64,000 bases of DNA from Bacteriovorax sp. BSW11_IV (GCF_000447755.1 NZ_AUNE01000009.1:1-64000), one strand, 5' to 3'; positions 44,601 to 52,900 are shown, counted from the first letter of the stretch. Notes: generated from the sequence alone by a model not told the origin. Translations and numbers: made by a program.

Positions 44601-45500
44601 ATGTCTGTAGCTGTAGCTGAAAAATTAGTTTCGAAAGAAAGTCATAGTCAGTCGAAGTCACTATGGAATCACGCTTGGGAAAGCTTGGTAAGTGACAAAA
44701 TCGCACTTATTTCTATGGTTATTGTTTCTATTTATGCAATTGTTGCCATTCTAACTGTTACTGGCGTAATCGCTGCTGATTGGTCTCAAGAAGTTGGTGC
44801 TTCATATGAAGCTCCAAGTGCCGCTCATATTTTTGGTACTGATATCTTTGGCCGCTCTGTTCTTTTAAAAACAATTAAAGGAACTGAAGTTGCAATGTCT
44901 GTTGGATTTGTAACTGCTATTGTCGCTGTTGTAATTGGTGTTGCCCTTGGTGGTGTTGCTGGTTACTTTGGTGGAAAAGTGGATGACTTCATTGTTTGGT
45001 TCTATACAATGTTCTCATCAATTCCAAATATCATGCTTCTTGTTGCGATTACTTTCATCATGGGACGTGGTTTGGTTGCCGTTTATATGGCGCTAGGTCT
45101 TACGACTTGGGTAAACCTTTGTCGTCTTATCCGTGCTGAAGTTATTCGTCACAAAGAAAGAGAGTATGTTCAGGCAGCGACTGCTATTGGTGGTGGACAC
45201 TCGAGAAAAATGATCAAGCATATTCTTCCAAATGTGTTTCATATTGTAATCATCCAGTTTTCATTACTTTTCCAAACGGCCATTAAATCTGAAGTAATTC
45301 TTTCTTATTTAGGTCTTGGAGTACAGGGAAGACCAAGCTGGGGAACAATGATCGACGATGCAAAGCTTGAGCTTGCTAGAGGTGTTTGGTGGCAGTTGGC
45401 CGCAGCTTCGCTTGCAATGTTTGTTGTCGTTCTTGCCTTTAACTTGCTAGGAGACGCTCTTAGAGATGCGCTTGATCCGAAGCTTAAAGGAAAATCTTAA
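44601..45500 (+). CDS. Peptide ABC transporter permease (OppC/DppC)
   Basis: A 299-aa permease with the OppC N-terminal helix, HIFGTDIFGRSVL motif and EAA loop (YVQAATAIGGGHSRKMIKHI). It pairs with the preceding OppB-like protein. The operon ends at a strong terminator right after this gene, and the ATPases (OppD/OppF) that complete the importer are absent from the window. Confidence 0.93.
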   Translation: MSVAVAEKLVSKESHSQSKSLWNHAWESLVSDKIALISMVIVSIYAIVAILTVTGVIAADWSQEVGASYEAPSAAHIFGTDIFGRSVLLKTIKGTEVAMSVGFVTAIVAVVIGVALGGVAGYFGGKVDDFIVWFYTMFSSIPNIMLLVAITFIMGRGLVAVYMALGLTTWVNLCRLIRAEVIRHKEREYVQAATAIGGGHSRKMIKHILPNVFHIVIIQFSLLFQTAIKSEVILSYLGLGVQGRPSWGTMIDDAKLELARGVWWQLAAASLAMFVVVLAFNLLGDALRDALDPKLKGKS

Positions 45501-45505
45501 TTTAT

Positions 45506-45532
45506 AAAGGACCCATTCGGGTCCTTTTTTTT
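45506..45532 (+). terminator. Intrinsic terminator of the peptide transporter operon
   Basis: AAAGGACCC pairs with GGGTCCTTT around ATTC and is followed by more T residues. Confidence 0.92.
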
Positions 45533-45671
45533 GTCTGTACTCGTAAATAGTAAAGTTTTTTTGTCGGGAATAAAGTGTTTCACGGTAATAGATTTTACTC
45601 ATATCGAAATAAAAATAATCGTAAATATGCCGATAAGTTTTGTGGAGCAATAATCTTGGAAGGAAAGAGTA

Positions 45672-46571
45672 TTGAACAAAATTGAAAGATTGGAAGATTT
45701 AGAGAACTTTCTAATATCTCCAGTGAATATTTATTGGCTTAAAAAAAGTGGCAAGCAAGTCTGCGTTCTCCCTGTTGGTGGAGTTGTCGATTTATCATCT
45801 TTAAAAAAATATCCAGAAATAAAAATAGAGTCTTTCTTCGATGTGGCCTTGTACGAAAATTTCCTTCAATTGTTCCAAGAATTTAATAATGCTCATTTTG
45901 AAAAAGAAAGAATTGAAACTTATTCGAAGTTTATATCTCTCATTAGCAATGATTACTGGTACGGGAAAAACGATGTCAGTCTTCTTCCAATGGTGATGGC
46001 CTGTGTTGAGACTTTCTTCGATAAAGGCAATTCATTTCCAGTAAATTTAAAATTTAAAAGTGAAATTATTTTTCAACGCTCACTTCTTTTGGGAACGATG
46101 AATGTCGTCTATTCAATTCTCATAGGGCATCTCTCATATTCCTTCATGAAAGAGGCCTTCAATCTTGCTCTTTATTATGAACACGAACTTGTGACGAATC
46201 ATTTGAATACAAATTTCATTCAAGAATTAGAGGCGGGAATAGCTGGAAAGTATCCTGCAGAGTTTGTGGAAAAGGTAGTTAAAGATAAAGTTATTGATGT
46301 CTTTTCTTTTCCATTCTTTTCTACACTTTTGAAAAAACACTATGAAAAAATTGATGGAAGTGGAGCAACTGGAATTAATGGTGATGAAATGAATGATACT
46401 GAAAGACTATATTGTAGTCTTCATCACTCATTAAAAATAAGAACACCAAGTTATGACTATGATGATGGACGTGGTTATCTTATGGGGCTTGTTGGCCATA
46501 TGAAATTAGATAAAAAATTAGAAATGACTATTTATAGTAACTTTAATCTTCAGACTGCAGTAGGAGCATAA
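45672..46571 (+). CDS. Degenerate HD-GYP-like protein
   Basis: A 299-aa soluble protein with a TTG start after GGAAGGAAAG. Residues about 223-255 (HYEKIDGSGATGINGDEMND, then TERLYCSLHHSL) track the HD-GYP signature HHExxDGxGYPxGLxGxEI followed by the IADxFDAL helix. The GYP core is changed to GAT, and the metal-binding HD pair is missing from the helix where it should be (LALYYEHELV). It is therefore probably non-catalytic. The first 100 residues are not recognised. The coiled-coil gene starts 5 bases later, so the two likely work together. Confidence 0.55.
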   Translation: MNKIERLEDLENFLISPVNIYWLKKSGKQVCVLPVGGVVDLSSLKKYPEIKIESFFDVALYENFLQLFQEFNNAHFEKERIETYSKFISLISNDYWYGKNDVSLLPMVMACVETFFDKGNSFPVNLKFKSEIIFQRSLLLGTMNVVYSILIGHLSYSFMKEAFNLALYYEHELVTNHLNTNFIQELEAGIAGKYPAEFVEKVVKDKVIDVFSFPFFSTLLKKHYEKIDGSGATGINGDEMNDTERLYCSLHHSLKIRTPSYDYDDGRGYLMGLVGHMKLDKKLEMTIYSNFNLQTAVGA

Positions 46572-46576
46572 TCATA

Positions 46577-49030
46577 TTGAATGAGCAAAAGATACAGCAC
46601 ATTCACTTAGATTTTGAACAGGAAGCGCCAGAGGTTCTTTTAGGGCTATTGCAAGAGCTGTCATTGGAAATTGTTTCTCTCGAAAGCGCCCAAGTTATTA
46701 TTACTGATAAAACTTTAGATATAGATGACAAACAAGTACTTTGTTTAAGTGATACTATTCAAAGGGATGATGTCTTTAAGAAGAAAAATCACTCATTAAT
46801 GTCGCCAGCTCTATTAAACTACTCAATGGGTGTAATACTTTTAAAAAGATATCTTGGAGTGTCCAGTAGCTTGAGTCTTGATAGAGCAGGAATTGGCGGC
46901 GATGTCAAAAACTTCACGTTTAAACTCAGTGATTCAAAATCATTTGGTCATTATACTGATGTCCTCGCTAGTGAAGCAATTCATAATGAATTTAATTCTT
47001 TTAAGTTAAGAAATTACTTCTTTAAACAAATTGAATGCATTGAAATTTTAAAAAATGCTTCTATCGCCATGTATCCGCTAGAAGTTGATTTTATGTCGAG
47101 TAATGAACTCTTTATAATTCAATCCCATATTACTATTCAAAATATGGATACTACAGATATTAGAAACGACAAAAGAATCGGAACGATTTTCAATGAGATG
47201 ATGAATCTCTCTAATGTCTTAGATGTTTACACATTGGAAAGTGGAAGTAAGTTAGTCTTTTGTTCAATCTGGTTAAAAGATGAAATGGCGCCATCTTTTT
47301 TCATGAGTCAATTTAAAGATTTTAATAAGCTTGAGTATCAAAGATCTGTTGGAACAAATTCAAGTGAGTTGAAATTTGTTCCTACTGAAAATACTTCTGA
47401 AAATGTCTTTGGATTTGAGAACGAAAAAATAAGTACGGCAAGAATTGGGGAAAAAGTAAAACTTGATCGAGTTGCAGAATTTATTCGCGGGAAAAAGAGT
47501 GATGAAGAACTCGATATCATGAGAGTGAAAGGATATCTTGAAGAATACCCAGCGCTTCAAAAAGTAAAATCGTTATCAGATGATGATTTAAACGAAGTTA
47601 TTGCTTTCGTTAATTCGGGCAAAGACTCAATGTTAGCTTCTGAAGATGAAATTCAAAAAATACCGGCCAATGAGGTCTTAGATGACTTTGTTCAAAAAAT
47701 AAAAGGTCTCTCGCATGATGAGGCCGATGAGATTATTCGCGTCCGAGGTTCTGTCGAAAAACCAGACCTTTCCCAAAAAATAAGAGCTTGGCTTGCTCCT
47801 GAAGAAAGCGATGTCGTTATAAAAAATTCTGCTGATGTTATCAAAGAAGATGTTTGGCGAATTAAAAAAGATGATATTGTAAAAGAAATTATTGATAAAA
47901 AGTCCCTTTTTGAAGGTAAGTCACTAAGTGAGGCCAAGGAAGGAATATCAGATATCATTTCTTTAAATTTTGATATTCCAAAAAGTGAGTCGAATGCACT
48001 TGTTAAAGACTTATTAAGTTTAACTTGTGAAGAATATCGACAATCTCACCATGACGAAAGAACTTCAGCTTTTGACAATAGTGGATACAATCCAAATCTA
48101 CTAAAGTTAGAGAACGATAAATTAAAATCAGAAATTGAAAATCGCAATAAACAAATTAAACGCATGCGCAATCTTGTAGACAGTATGAGGCGAAAAATTG
48201 AGGCCGGAACTATCGCTTCAGGTATCGCTAAAGAGATTGGTGCTGATAAAACTGTAAATCAACCTTTGCCAAATGAAGTTAGAGTATTGGCCGAAGAAGT
48301 GAAGAAGAAAGATTCACATATAGAGTCATTAAAGCAAAGCATGTCTCAACTGAATGAAAACTATGATGAGAAGGTAAAGTTCTTAGAGGAGCAAGTTTCT
48401 GAATTAACTTCGAAACTTAAAAAATCTGTTGGAGATGGTAATCAAGCTCAAAATGAGAGCAGTGACCTTTCATTAAAATTGAAACTTACTGAAGAAAGAT
48501 ATGAAGTTCTTAACCAAAAATATGAGACCGTTAAAATCCAAGATAAAGAGTATTCTGAACAGATTAACGAACTTCGAAATGAGATTCGTGAAAAAGATCA
48601 AAATATATCTGCTCTTGCAGGTAAGCTTGAAGAATTAAATAAGACTTCCCCACAAGAAATGGAGAAGGCCAATAATGAAATGATTGAAAAATTGAAGGCC
48701 AGTGATGAAGAAAATAAGGCCCTTGAGCTTAAGTATAAACAGATTGAACAGAAGAATAAGTTCTTAAATGGTAAGTTAAAGGATCTTGAGAAAAAGCTTC
48801 AACGCGCCCAAGGAGGAGGCCCTGCTTCTGGTGGTGGACAGTCCAATACTGCTCTAAAGCAGATGGAGACAAAGCACGATCGTATGAAGCAAATGTACGA
48901 TAAGGTTAATACTGACCTTGCCGATAGAAAGAAAGAGCTCCATAAGCTCAAAACAGAGTCTAATGCGATGAAATTGCGTATAACAGAGCTTGAAAGAAAG
49001 TTAAGTAAGTATGAAAAGAACGCTGCCTAA
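46577..49030 (+). CDS. Large coiled-coil protein of unknown function
   Basis: Not recognised. An 817-aa protein with a TTG start after AGGAGC. Residues 1-270 look globular. Residues about 285-500 are charged, with repeated short segments (KVKSLSDDDLNEVI, KIKGLSHDEADEII). From about 510 to 815 a long coiled coil rich in Glu, Lys, Leu and Gln is broken once by a Gly/Ser hinge (QGGGPASGGGQS). No membrane segment or signal peptide. Paired with the pseudo-HD-GYP gene upstream; a scaffold or cytoskeletal role is inference. Confidence 0.72.
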   Translation: MNEQKIQHIHLDFEQEAPEVLLGLLQELSLEIVSLESAQVIITDKTLDIDDKQVLCLSDTIQRDDVFKKKNHSLMSPALLNYSMGVILLKRYLGVSSSLSLDRAGIGGDVKNFTFKLSDSKSFGHYTDVLASEAIHNEFNSFKLRNYFFKQIECIEILKNASIAMYPLEVDFMSSNELFIIQSHITIQNMDTTDIRNDKRIGTIFNEMMNLSNVLDVYTLESGSKLVFCSIWLKDEMAPSFFMSQFKDFNKLEYQRSVGTNSSELKFVPTENTSENVFGFENEKISTARIGEKVKLDRVAEFIRGKKSDEELDIMRVKGYLEEYPALQKVKSLSDDDLNEVIAFVNSGKDSMLASEDEIQKIPANEVLDDFVQKIKGLSHDEADEIIRVRGSVEKPDLSQKIRAWLAPEESDVVIKNSADVIKEDVWRIKKDDIVKEIIDKKSLFEGKSLSEAKEGISDIISLNFDIPKSESNALVKDLLSLTCEEYRQSHHDERTSAFDNSGYNPNLLKLENDKLKSEIENRNKQIKRMRNLVDSMRRKIEAGTIASGIAKEIGADKTVNQPLPNEVRVLAEEVKKKDSHIESLKQSMSQLNENYDEKVKFLEEQVSELTSKLKKSVGDGNQAQNESSDLSLKLKLTEERYEVLNQKYETVKIQDKEYSEQINELRNEIREKDQNISALAGKLEELNKTSPQEMEKANNEMIEKLKASDEENKALELKYKQIEQKNKFLNGKLKDLEKKLQRAQGGGPASGGGQSNTALKQMETKHDRMKQMYDKVNTDLADRKKELHKLKTESNAMKLRITELERKLSKYEKNAA

Positions 49031-49067
49031 ATAAAATTTGATATGCTGTTTTTTTTAATTTTTTTTC

Positions 49068-49096
49068 TTGCAATTCCATCTCTAATCAATTAAAAA
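49068..49096 (+). promoter_or_regulatory. Possible sigma-70 promoter of tRNA-Leu
   Basis: TTGCAA (49068-49073), a 17-base spacer and TAAAAA (49091-49096) lie about 33 bases before the tRNA. T-rich runs precede the -35 box. Match is partial. Confidence 0.45.
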
Positions 49097-49128
49097 TGAT
49101 CCCACGCTAAACACTTCACACAGTATAT

Positions 49129-49211
49129 GCCCAGGTGGTGAAATTGGTAGACACGCTAGACTTAGGATCTAGTGCTCGCGCGTGGAGGTTCGAGTCCTCT
49201 CCTGGGCACCA
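49129..49211 (+). tRNA. tRNA-Leu (anticodon UAG)
   Basis: An 83-base class II tRNA. The acceptor arms GCCCAGG and CCTGGGC pair fully; the anticodon stem CTAGA/TCTAG holds loop CTTAGGA, giving anticodon TAG (reads CUA and other CUN). A long variable arm (TGCTCGCGCGTG) and the T loop GGTTCGAGTCC are present, and CCA is encoded at 49209-49211. Confidence 0.97.
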
Positions 49212-49212
49212 T

Positions 49213-49244
49213 AAAAAAGCCAGACTTTATAGTCTGGCTTTTTT
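49213..49244. terminator. Terminator after tRNA-Leu
   Basis: A perfect 14-bp stem, AAAAAAGCCAGACT with AGTCTGGCTTTTTT, around TTAT. The A and T runs make it usable on both strands. Confidence 0.93.
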
Positions 49245-49423
49245 GTTTTCAGGCCCTTCTTTTTTAATCATTCATTTTCAAATTAACTTTCAATTGAGAT
49301 TCTGTGAATTTTACAGAGTTCATAAAAATTTATTGAGATTTAAAATGTATTAGGCTTAGTTAGATACTTACATTAATGAGTGGGCGATATTTTATTTGAA
49401 CTAAAATATGGAAAGGAGTAGGT

Positions 49424-49720
49424 ATGAGGAAGTCACTTTTGAGCGTTTCAATGCTTGCATTTATTTGTATCAGTAATGTTAATGCCTTTGTATGTGACCA
49501 GTTTGTTTTTGAAGCAAAAGCTAGTGGAATTGAGTTTGGTTTAAACGATTCTGCGATTGACGTTCTTTCATCTCTTGCTAGTTTAAAACATGAAGTCCTT
49601 ATGCAAGATGTAGATAATGGCTCACTTTCACATTCAGAAGCTCAAGCTCAATTTCAAGAAGAGGTTTTAGTTAGAGAATGTGCTCAGTTTTACGGAAATA
49701 CTAAATTTTCAGATTTATAA
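49424..49720 (+). CDS. Small exported protein
   Basis: Not recognised. A 98-aa protein with a signal peptide (residues 1-21, LLSVSMLAFICISNVNA) and a mature part of about 77 residues with two cysteines (VCDQF, RECAQF) that may pair. AAAGGAG precedes ATG. A GC-rich hairpin with G-T pairs (49732-49756) follows and may end the transcript. First of three small exported products in a row. Confidence 0.7.
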   Translation: MRKSLLSVSMLAFICISNVNAFVCDQFVFEAKASGIEFGLNDSAIDVLSSLASLKHEVLMQDVDNGSLSHSEAQAQFQEEVLVRECAQFYGNTKFSDL

Positions 49721-49871
49721 TATTGGCTAGGGCCCATTTCTTGTGAGAGGTGGGTTTATCTTTTGGCGTGGCAATCCTGCCACTGTTTCGATCCATTCAT
49801 ATTTTCAAATTATTGACGATGCCTGTGGCACATTTGTATTTTTCGCAAACACAAACCTACAGGAGAATTAA

Positions 49872-50138
49872 ATGATGAAGTCTTTACTCGTTTCACTCGT
49901 TCTTTTAACAAGTGTTAACACTATGGCGTATGACCTATGTTTACCAATGGCAGAGGAGACGTGTGAAATTTTAAATGGTCATTACGAGCCAGAATATGAA
50001 ACTTGTTGTATCGCCAAATCATCTAAATCAATTAAAAAATCAGTTGAAGCTGAGTACTGTGAAGTGTCTGTTGACCCACATAAGTGTGTGTTAAATGGTG
50101 GACATCAGATCGATCTTCTTTGCTGTTACGGCATCTAG
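49872..50138 (+). CDS. Small cysteine-rich exported protein with a doubled motif
   Basis: Not recognised. An 88-aa protein with a signal peptide (about residues 1-19, ending TMA) and a mature part with eight cysteines. The pattern C-x(2,3)-LNG-x(7,8)-CC appears twice (CEILNG...TCC and CVLNGG...LCC), pointing to a duplicated disulfide module. AGGAGAA precedes ATGATG. Extracellular or periplasmic; function unknown. Confidence 0.72.
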   Translation: MMKSLLVSLVLLTSVNTMAYDLCLPMAEETCEILNGHYEPEYETCCIAKSSKSIKKSVEAEYCEVSVDPHKCVLNGGHQIDLLCCYGI

Positions 50139-50216
50139 TCTATAGATTCTATAGGGCCCGTGGACTTGAATCGGGCCTTGGACTAAATAAACGATTCACA
50201 ACACAGGAGAAAGAAT

Positions 50217-50354
50217 ATGAAAAATTTATTAAAAGTGTCAGTATTCATCGTACTTGGCCTAACTTTGGTTCAAACCATCGCAACAACTTTGAAGCCATCT
50301 GTTACAGTTTCTTCAAATAACGACGGTGGAACAAAAGGAAACGGGAGCGTTTAA
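50217..50354 (+). CDS. 45-aa exported peptide upstream of a TIGR02147 regulator
   Basis: A short gene with a strong AGGAGAA site before ATG 50217 and a TAA stop at 50352. Residues 1-24 form a basic-hydrophobic signal or anchor (KNLLKVSVFIVLGLTLVQT). The tail is polar and flexible (SSNNDGGTKGNGSV). The regulator ATG starts 2 bases after its stop, so the two are translated together. It could be a precursor of a signalling peptide sensed by the regulator; that is inference. A leader peptide is the alternative. Confidence 0.7.
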   Translation: MKNLLKVSVFIVLGLTLVQTIATTLKPSVTVSSNNDGGTKGNGSV

Positions 50355-50356
50355 TA

Positions 50357-51133
50357 ATGAGCGCTCACGTTGATTCAAATATTGAGTATATTCAAATTAT
50401 CAAAAGTGAATTTGAGGAAAGAAAAACAAAGAATCCTGCATATTCACTGAGAGCATTTGCGAAAAATCTCAGTATTGATCCATCAAGCTTATCATCTATT
50501 TTGGCCAATAAAAGAGCATTACCTTTAAGTAAGGCCGATAGTTTTATTGTTAAACTCAAGCTTGATACAGACAAAAGCCAGGCGTTTATGAGATCTCTTC
50601 TAAGTCATGTGACAAAGAAGACTCATAATATCGTTTTAGAGAAGGCCCATACTATTGAAGGGGAAGACTACTTTGATATCATTTCAGAGTGGGAGTACTT
50701 TGCTGTTCTTAGTTTAACAAATCTTTCTGATTTTGAGCCTTCTGCGAATTGGATATCGAATAGATTAGGAATTTCTCTTGAAAGAGGTTCAGAAGTTTTT
50801 AATCGCTTAGTCACTCTAAATCTTCTGGAGCATGATGGTTCTCGCTATCGTCCAGTTTATTCAAATATTAAAACATCAGAAGATGTTGCAAGTACTGCTT
50901 TGAAGAAAGCTCATCTTGAAGAGATGGATCTTATCAAAGATAAAATCATTAACGAAACAGTTGATAGAAGACACATTTCTTCTCTAACTATTTCTGTGAA
51001 AAAAGAGAGTTTTGAGAAAGCTAAAACTCTTATTAGAAATTTTAGAAAAGAAATGGAAGCTTGCTTAGAAACAGAGAGTAACGCTGAAGAAGTTTATCAA
51101 CTCGCTATCCAGTACTATCCACTTACAAAATAA
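50357..51133 (+). CDS. TIGR02147/DUF4423-family regulator
   Basis: A 258-aa cytoplasmic protein of the TIGR02147 family, common in Fibrobacter and Bdellovibrio and thought to regulate transcription. The N-terminal helix-turn-helix region is YSLRAFAKNLSIDPSSLSSI with LANKRALPLSKAD; the middle has WEYFAVLSLTNLSDF and a second winged-helix-like part (WISNRLGISLERGSEVFNRL). The C-terminal part has the family's LTISVKKESFEKAKTLI strand-helix. Preceded directly by the 45-aa peptide gene. Confidence 0.85.
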   Translation: MSAHVDSNIEYIQIIKSEFEERKTKNPAYSLRAFAKNLSIDPSSLSSILANKRALPLSKADSFIVKLKLDTDKSQAFMRSLLSHVTKKTHNIVLEKAHTIEGEDYFDIISEWEYFAVLSLTNLSDFEPSANWISNRLGISLERGSEVFNRLVTLNLLEHDGSRYRPVYSNIKTSEDVASTALKKAHLEEMDLIKDKIINETVDRRHISSLTISVKKESFEKAKTLIRNFRKEMEACLETESNAEEVYQLAIQYYPLTK

Positions 51134-51135
51134 GA

Positions 51136-52203
51136 CTAAGGTGAATATTTTTTTAAGTTTTTCTTGAAAAAGTTCACCTTTTCTTGAATGACTTCTGGAT
51201 ATTTCCCAAAATATGGTGATTGAGGATATCCAATCCCATCAATATAAAGAGCGGTGTCTCCACACGCTGATTTATTATTCATTACAATTCTTTGATATAA
51301 ATCTTGTCCCTCGAAGTTTGCATACTTGGAAAATAGAAATTGTAGCAATTGTCGGTGAGATGCTGGTTTAAAACCCCATGCTAAACAGTTGCTCGAGCTT
51401 GTGAACATAAGCATAATTCCAATATTTGTGAATTGAAGAGTTTTTTCAAGTTGATGTTCAGAGACATCCTTCAAGACCACATTAGAAAATGAGTCATTAC
51501 GTGTATATAAAAAGCGATTTACAAGCTCAAGCGTAACTTGGGCCTTGGATGTATCATCATTTGGCATTTTCAACCATCCACCTTTCATATTACTCAATGA
51601 ACTACTTGAATCATGAAGATGATAAAACATCTCTAAAAGAAGTTCAGTGAATAAAGGATGAAAATCAGAAATGGCCCCAAGCCCATATGTCATAGTAAAG
51701 CTGGTAGACTTAAAGAATGAATTCATTTGCGTAATCAAAGAAGTAATTTTCTTCTTAGTATTTCTTGGAAGTGATCGAGAATAAAAATCTTTGATAAAAT
51801 TATTAGACTTAGAAGTCTGAACAATTTCATGAGCCATTTTGTTAAACTCTAAAATGATATCCCAGTCTGCTGCTGCTAAAATTTCCTCGTCTGAAAGTGT
51901 GATATCTTGAACAGAGGAGTTTAGAATTTTACTGTGCCACTGTGTTTTATTTTTTGCAATATGAACTGTTGATTCAATATTGAGGTCAATTGCTGAAGCA
52001 GGAACATCAAAGTTCTCTGATAGAGATTCTTTAACTGAATTAGGAAACATTCTATGGCAGTAATTGTCCTCAAAAAATGTTTTTCTCATATATCCTGAAA
52101 ATTCAGAATGAGTTGAACAATAGGCCTTCATTTCTGTACTAAGGCCAAGTGAGGCCTTAGTAGAAAATCCTAGAATGGTGACAAGTAAAATCATTTTAAA
52201 CAT
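51136..52203 (-). CDS. Exported protein of unknown function
   Basis: Not recognised. A 355-aa protein with a signal peptide (about residues 1-17, MILLVTILGFSTKAS). Six cysteines are spread over the mature part. Mostly helical by appearance; no catalytic motif seen. It is convergent with the TIGR02147 gene, with only 2 bases between the stops. The start could be ATG 52203 or ATG 52194 three codons on. Confidence 0.65.
   Translation of the reverse strand: MFKMILLVTILGFSTKASLGLSTEMKAYCSTHSEFSGYMRKTFFEDNYCHRMFPNSVKESLSENFDVPASAIDLNIESTVHIAKNKTQWHSKILNSSVQDITLSDEEILAAADWDIILEFNKMAHEIVQTSKSNNFIKDFYSRSLPRNTKKKITSLITQMNSFFKSTSFTMTYGLGAISDFHPLFTELLLEMFYHLHDSSSSLSNMKGGWLKMPNDDTSKAQVTLELVNRFLYTRNDSFSNVVLKDVSEHQLEKTLQFTNIGIMLMFTSSSNCLAWGFKPASHRQLLQFLFSKYANFEGQDLYQRIVMNNKSACGDTALYIDGIGYPQSPYFGKYPEVIQEKVNFFKKNLKKYSP
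51138..51180. terminator. Nested inverted repeats between convergent genes
   Basis: AAGGTGAA pairs with TTCACCTT (8 bp), and inside it TTTTTC pairs with GAAAAA. A T7 run lies between. It sits in the 3' end of the minus-strand gene just after the plus-strand stop and may act as a two-way terminator. Confidence 0.5.
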
Positions 52204-52404
52204 ATATTATCCCTCGCAAGACATGTGCCACTCTACTTTGAAAAAAGAAGGCCCGTTTCAACAAGTCATTACAAAAATGAACCGATTTATAGTCTGAAAT
52301 CAATAGGATAGGTCTTCTACATCTGAAATGGTGATGTCTAAATATTTAACATCTGTAAAAATGAAGATATTCAATAGCCAACTTTGTGAGTATCATCGCG
52401 CCAT

Positions 52405-52866
52405 AAAGCCAGAGGTGCCGTAAAAAGCTCAAAAGGGAATTCCGTGTGAATCGGAAGCTGTCCCGCAGCGGTATGTGGAACGAAACCCGCAAGACACTGA
52501 TCATTGAGATTGGGAAGTTGGGGAGTAGGTGGAAAAAATGAGTAAAGCTTTAAAAGTTTTGAAGTGTGAGACGGCCGAGCCGCCCACGAATTGCAGGCGC
52601 TATCGCTACTGCAATGGTGACGGTAAAGCTGTTGTCATAAAGTTTTGAAGTGTGAGACGGCCGAGCCGCCCACGTATTGCAGGCGCTATCGCTACTGCAA
52701 TGGTGACGGTAAAGCTGTTGTCATAAAGTTTTGAAGTGTGAGACGGCCGAGCCGCCCACGTATTGCAGGCGCTATCGCTACTGCAATTCGTGACGGTAAA
52801 GCGGCCGTCAAAATGCTTTGCATTTTGTCCGCGCCGCAAGCCCGAAGACCTGCCTCTGGTAGAATA
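52405..52866 (+). promoter_or_regulatory. Cobalamin (B12) riboswitch with an expanded peripheral arm
   Basis: The conserved core is present: GAGGTGCC, AAAAGGGAAT, a CCG/CGG stem, GAAGCTGTCCCGCAGCGGTA, GACACTG...GGGAAGT, and finally AAGCCCGAAGACCTGCC. Stem P1 is closed by CCAGAGG (52409-52415) and CCTCTGG (52853-52859), which shows both ends belong to one RNA. Between GGGAAGT and AAGCCCG, where E. coli btuB has about 30-40 bases, there are about 320, mostly three tandem repeats. Downstream, CACCTTCGAGGT and AAAGGAG offer a translation-type expression platform before the thioesterase gene. Confidence 0.9.
52556..52813 (+). repeat. Three 86-bp tandem repeats inside the riboswitch
   Basis: Units start at 52556, 52642 and 52728 with an exact 86-base period and are nearly identical through the ATTGCAG-GCG-CTAT-CGC-TA-CTGCAAT hairpin. 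The third unit ends differently: TTCGTG replaces TGGTG, and GCGGCCGTC replaces GCTGTTGTC. 86 is not a multiple of 3 and the frames carry no ribosome binding site, so the array is not coding. It is more GC-rich than the surrounding sequence. Confidence 0.93.
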
Positions 52867-52900
52867 TTAATCAAGCACCTTCGAGGTAAAGGAGTTTCCC

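Noticed and set aside
49129-49211. tRNA-Leu as an integration site for a genomic island
   Set aside because: No integrase and no direct repeat of the tRNA 3' end was seen downstream within the window.
50084-50320. 78-codon frame overlapping the small exported genes
   Set aside because: Out of frame with both the 88-aa and 45-aa genes, which have strong ribosome binding sites and signal peptides; its own start has none.
52556-52813. CRISPR array
   Set aside because: Units are directly joined with no variable spacers, there are only three copies, and no cas genes are near.
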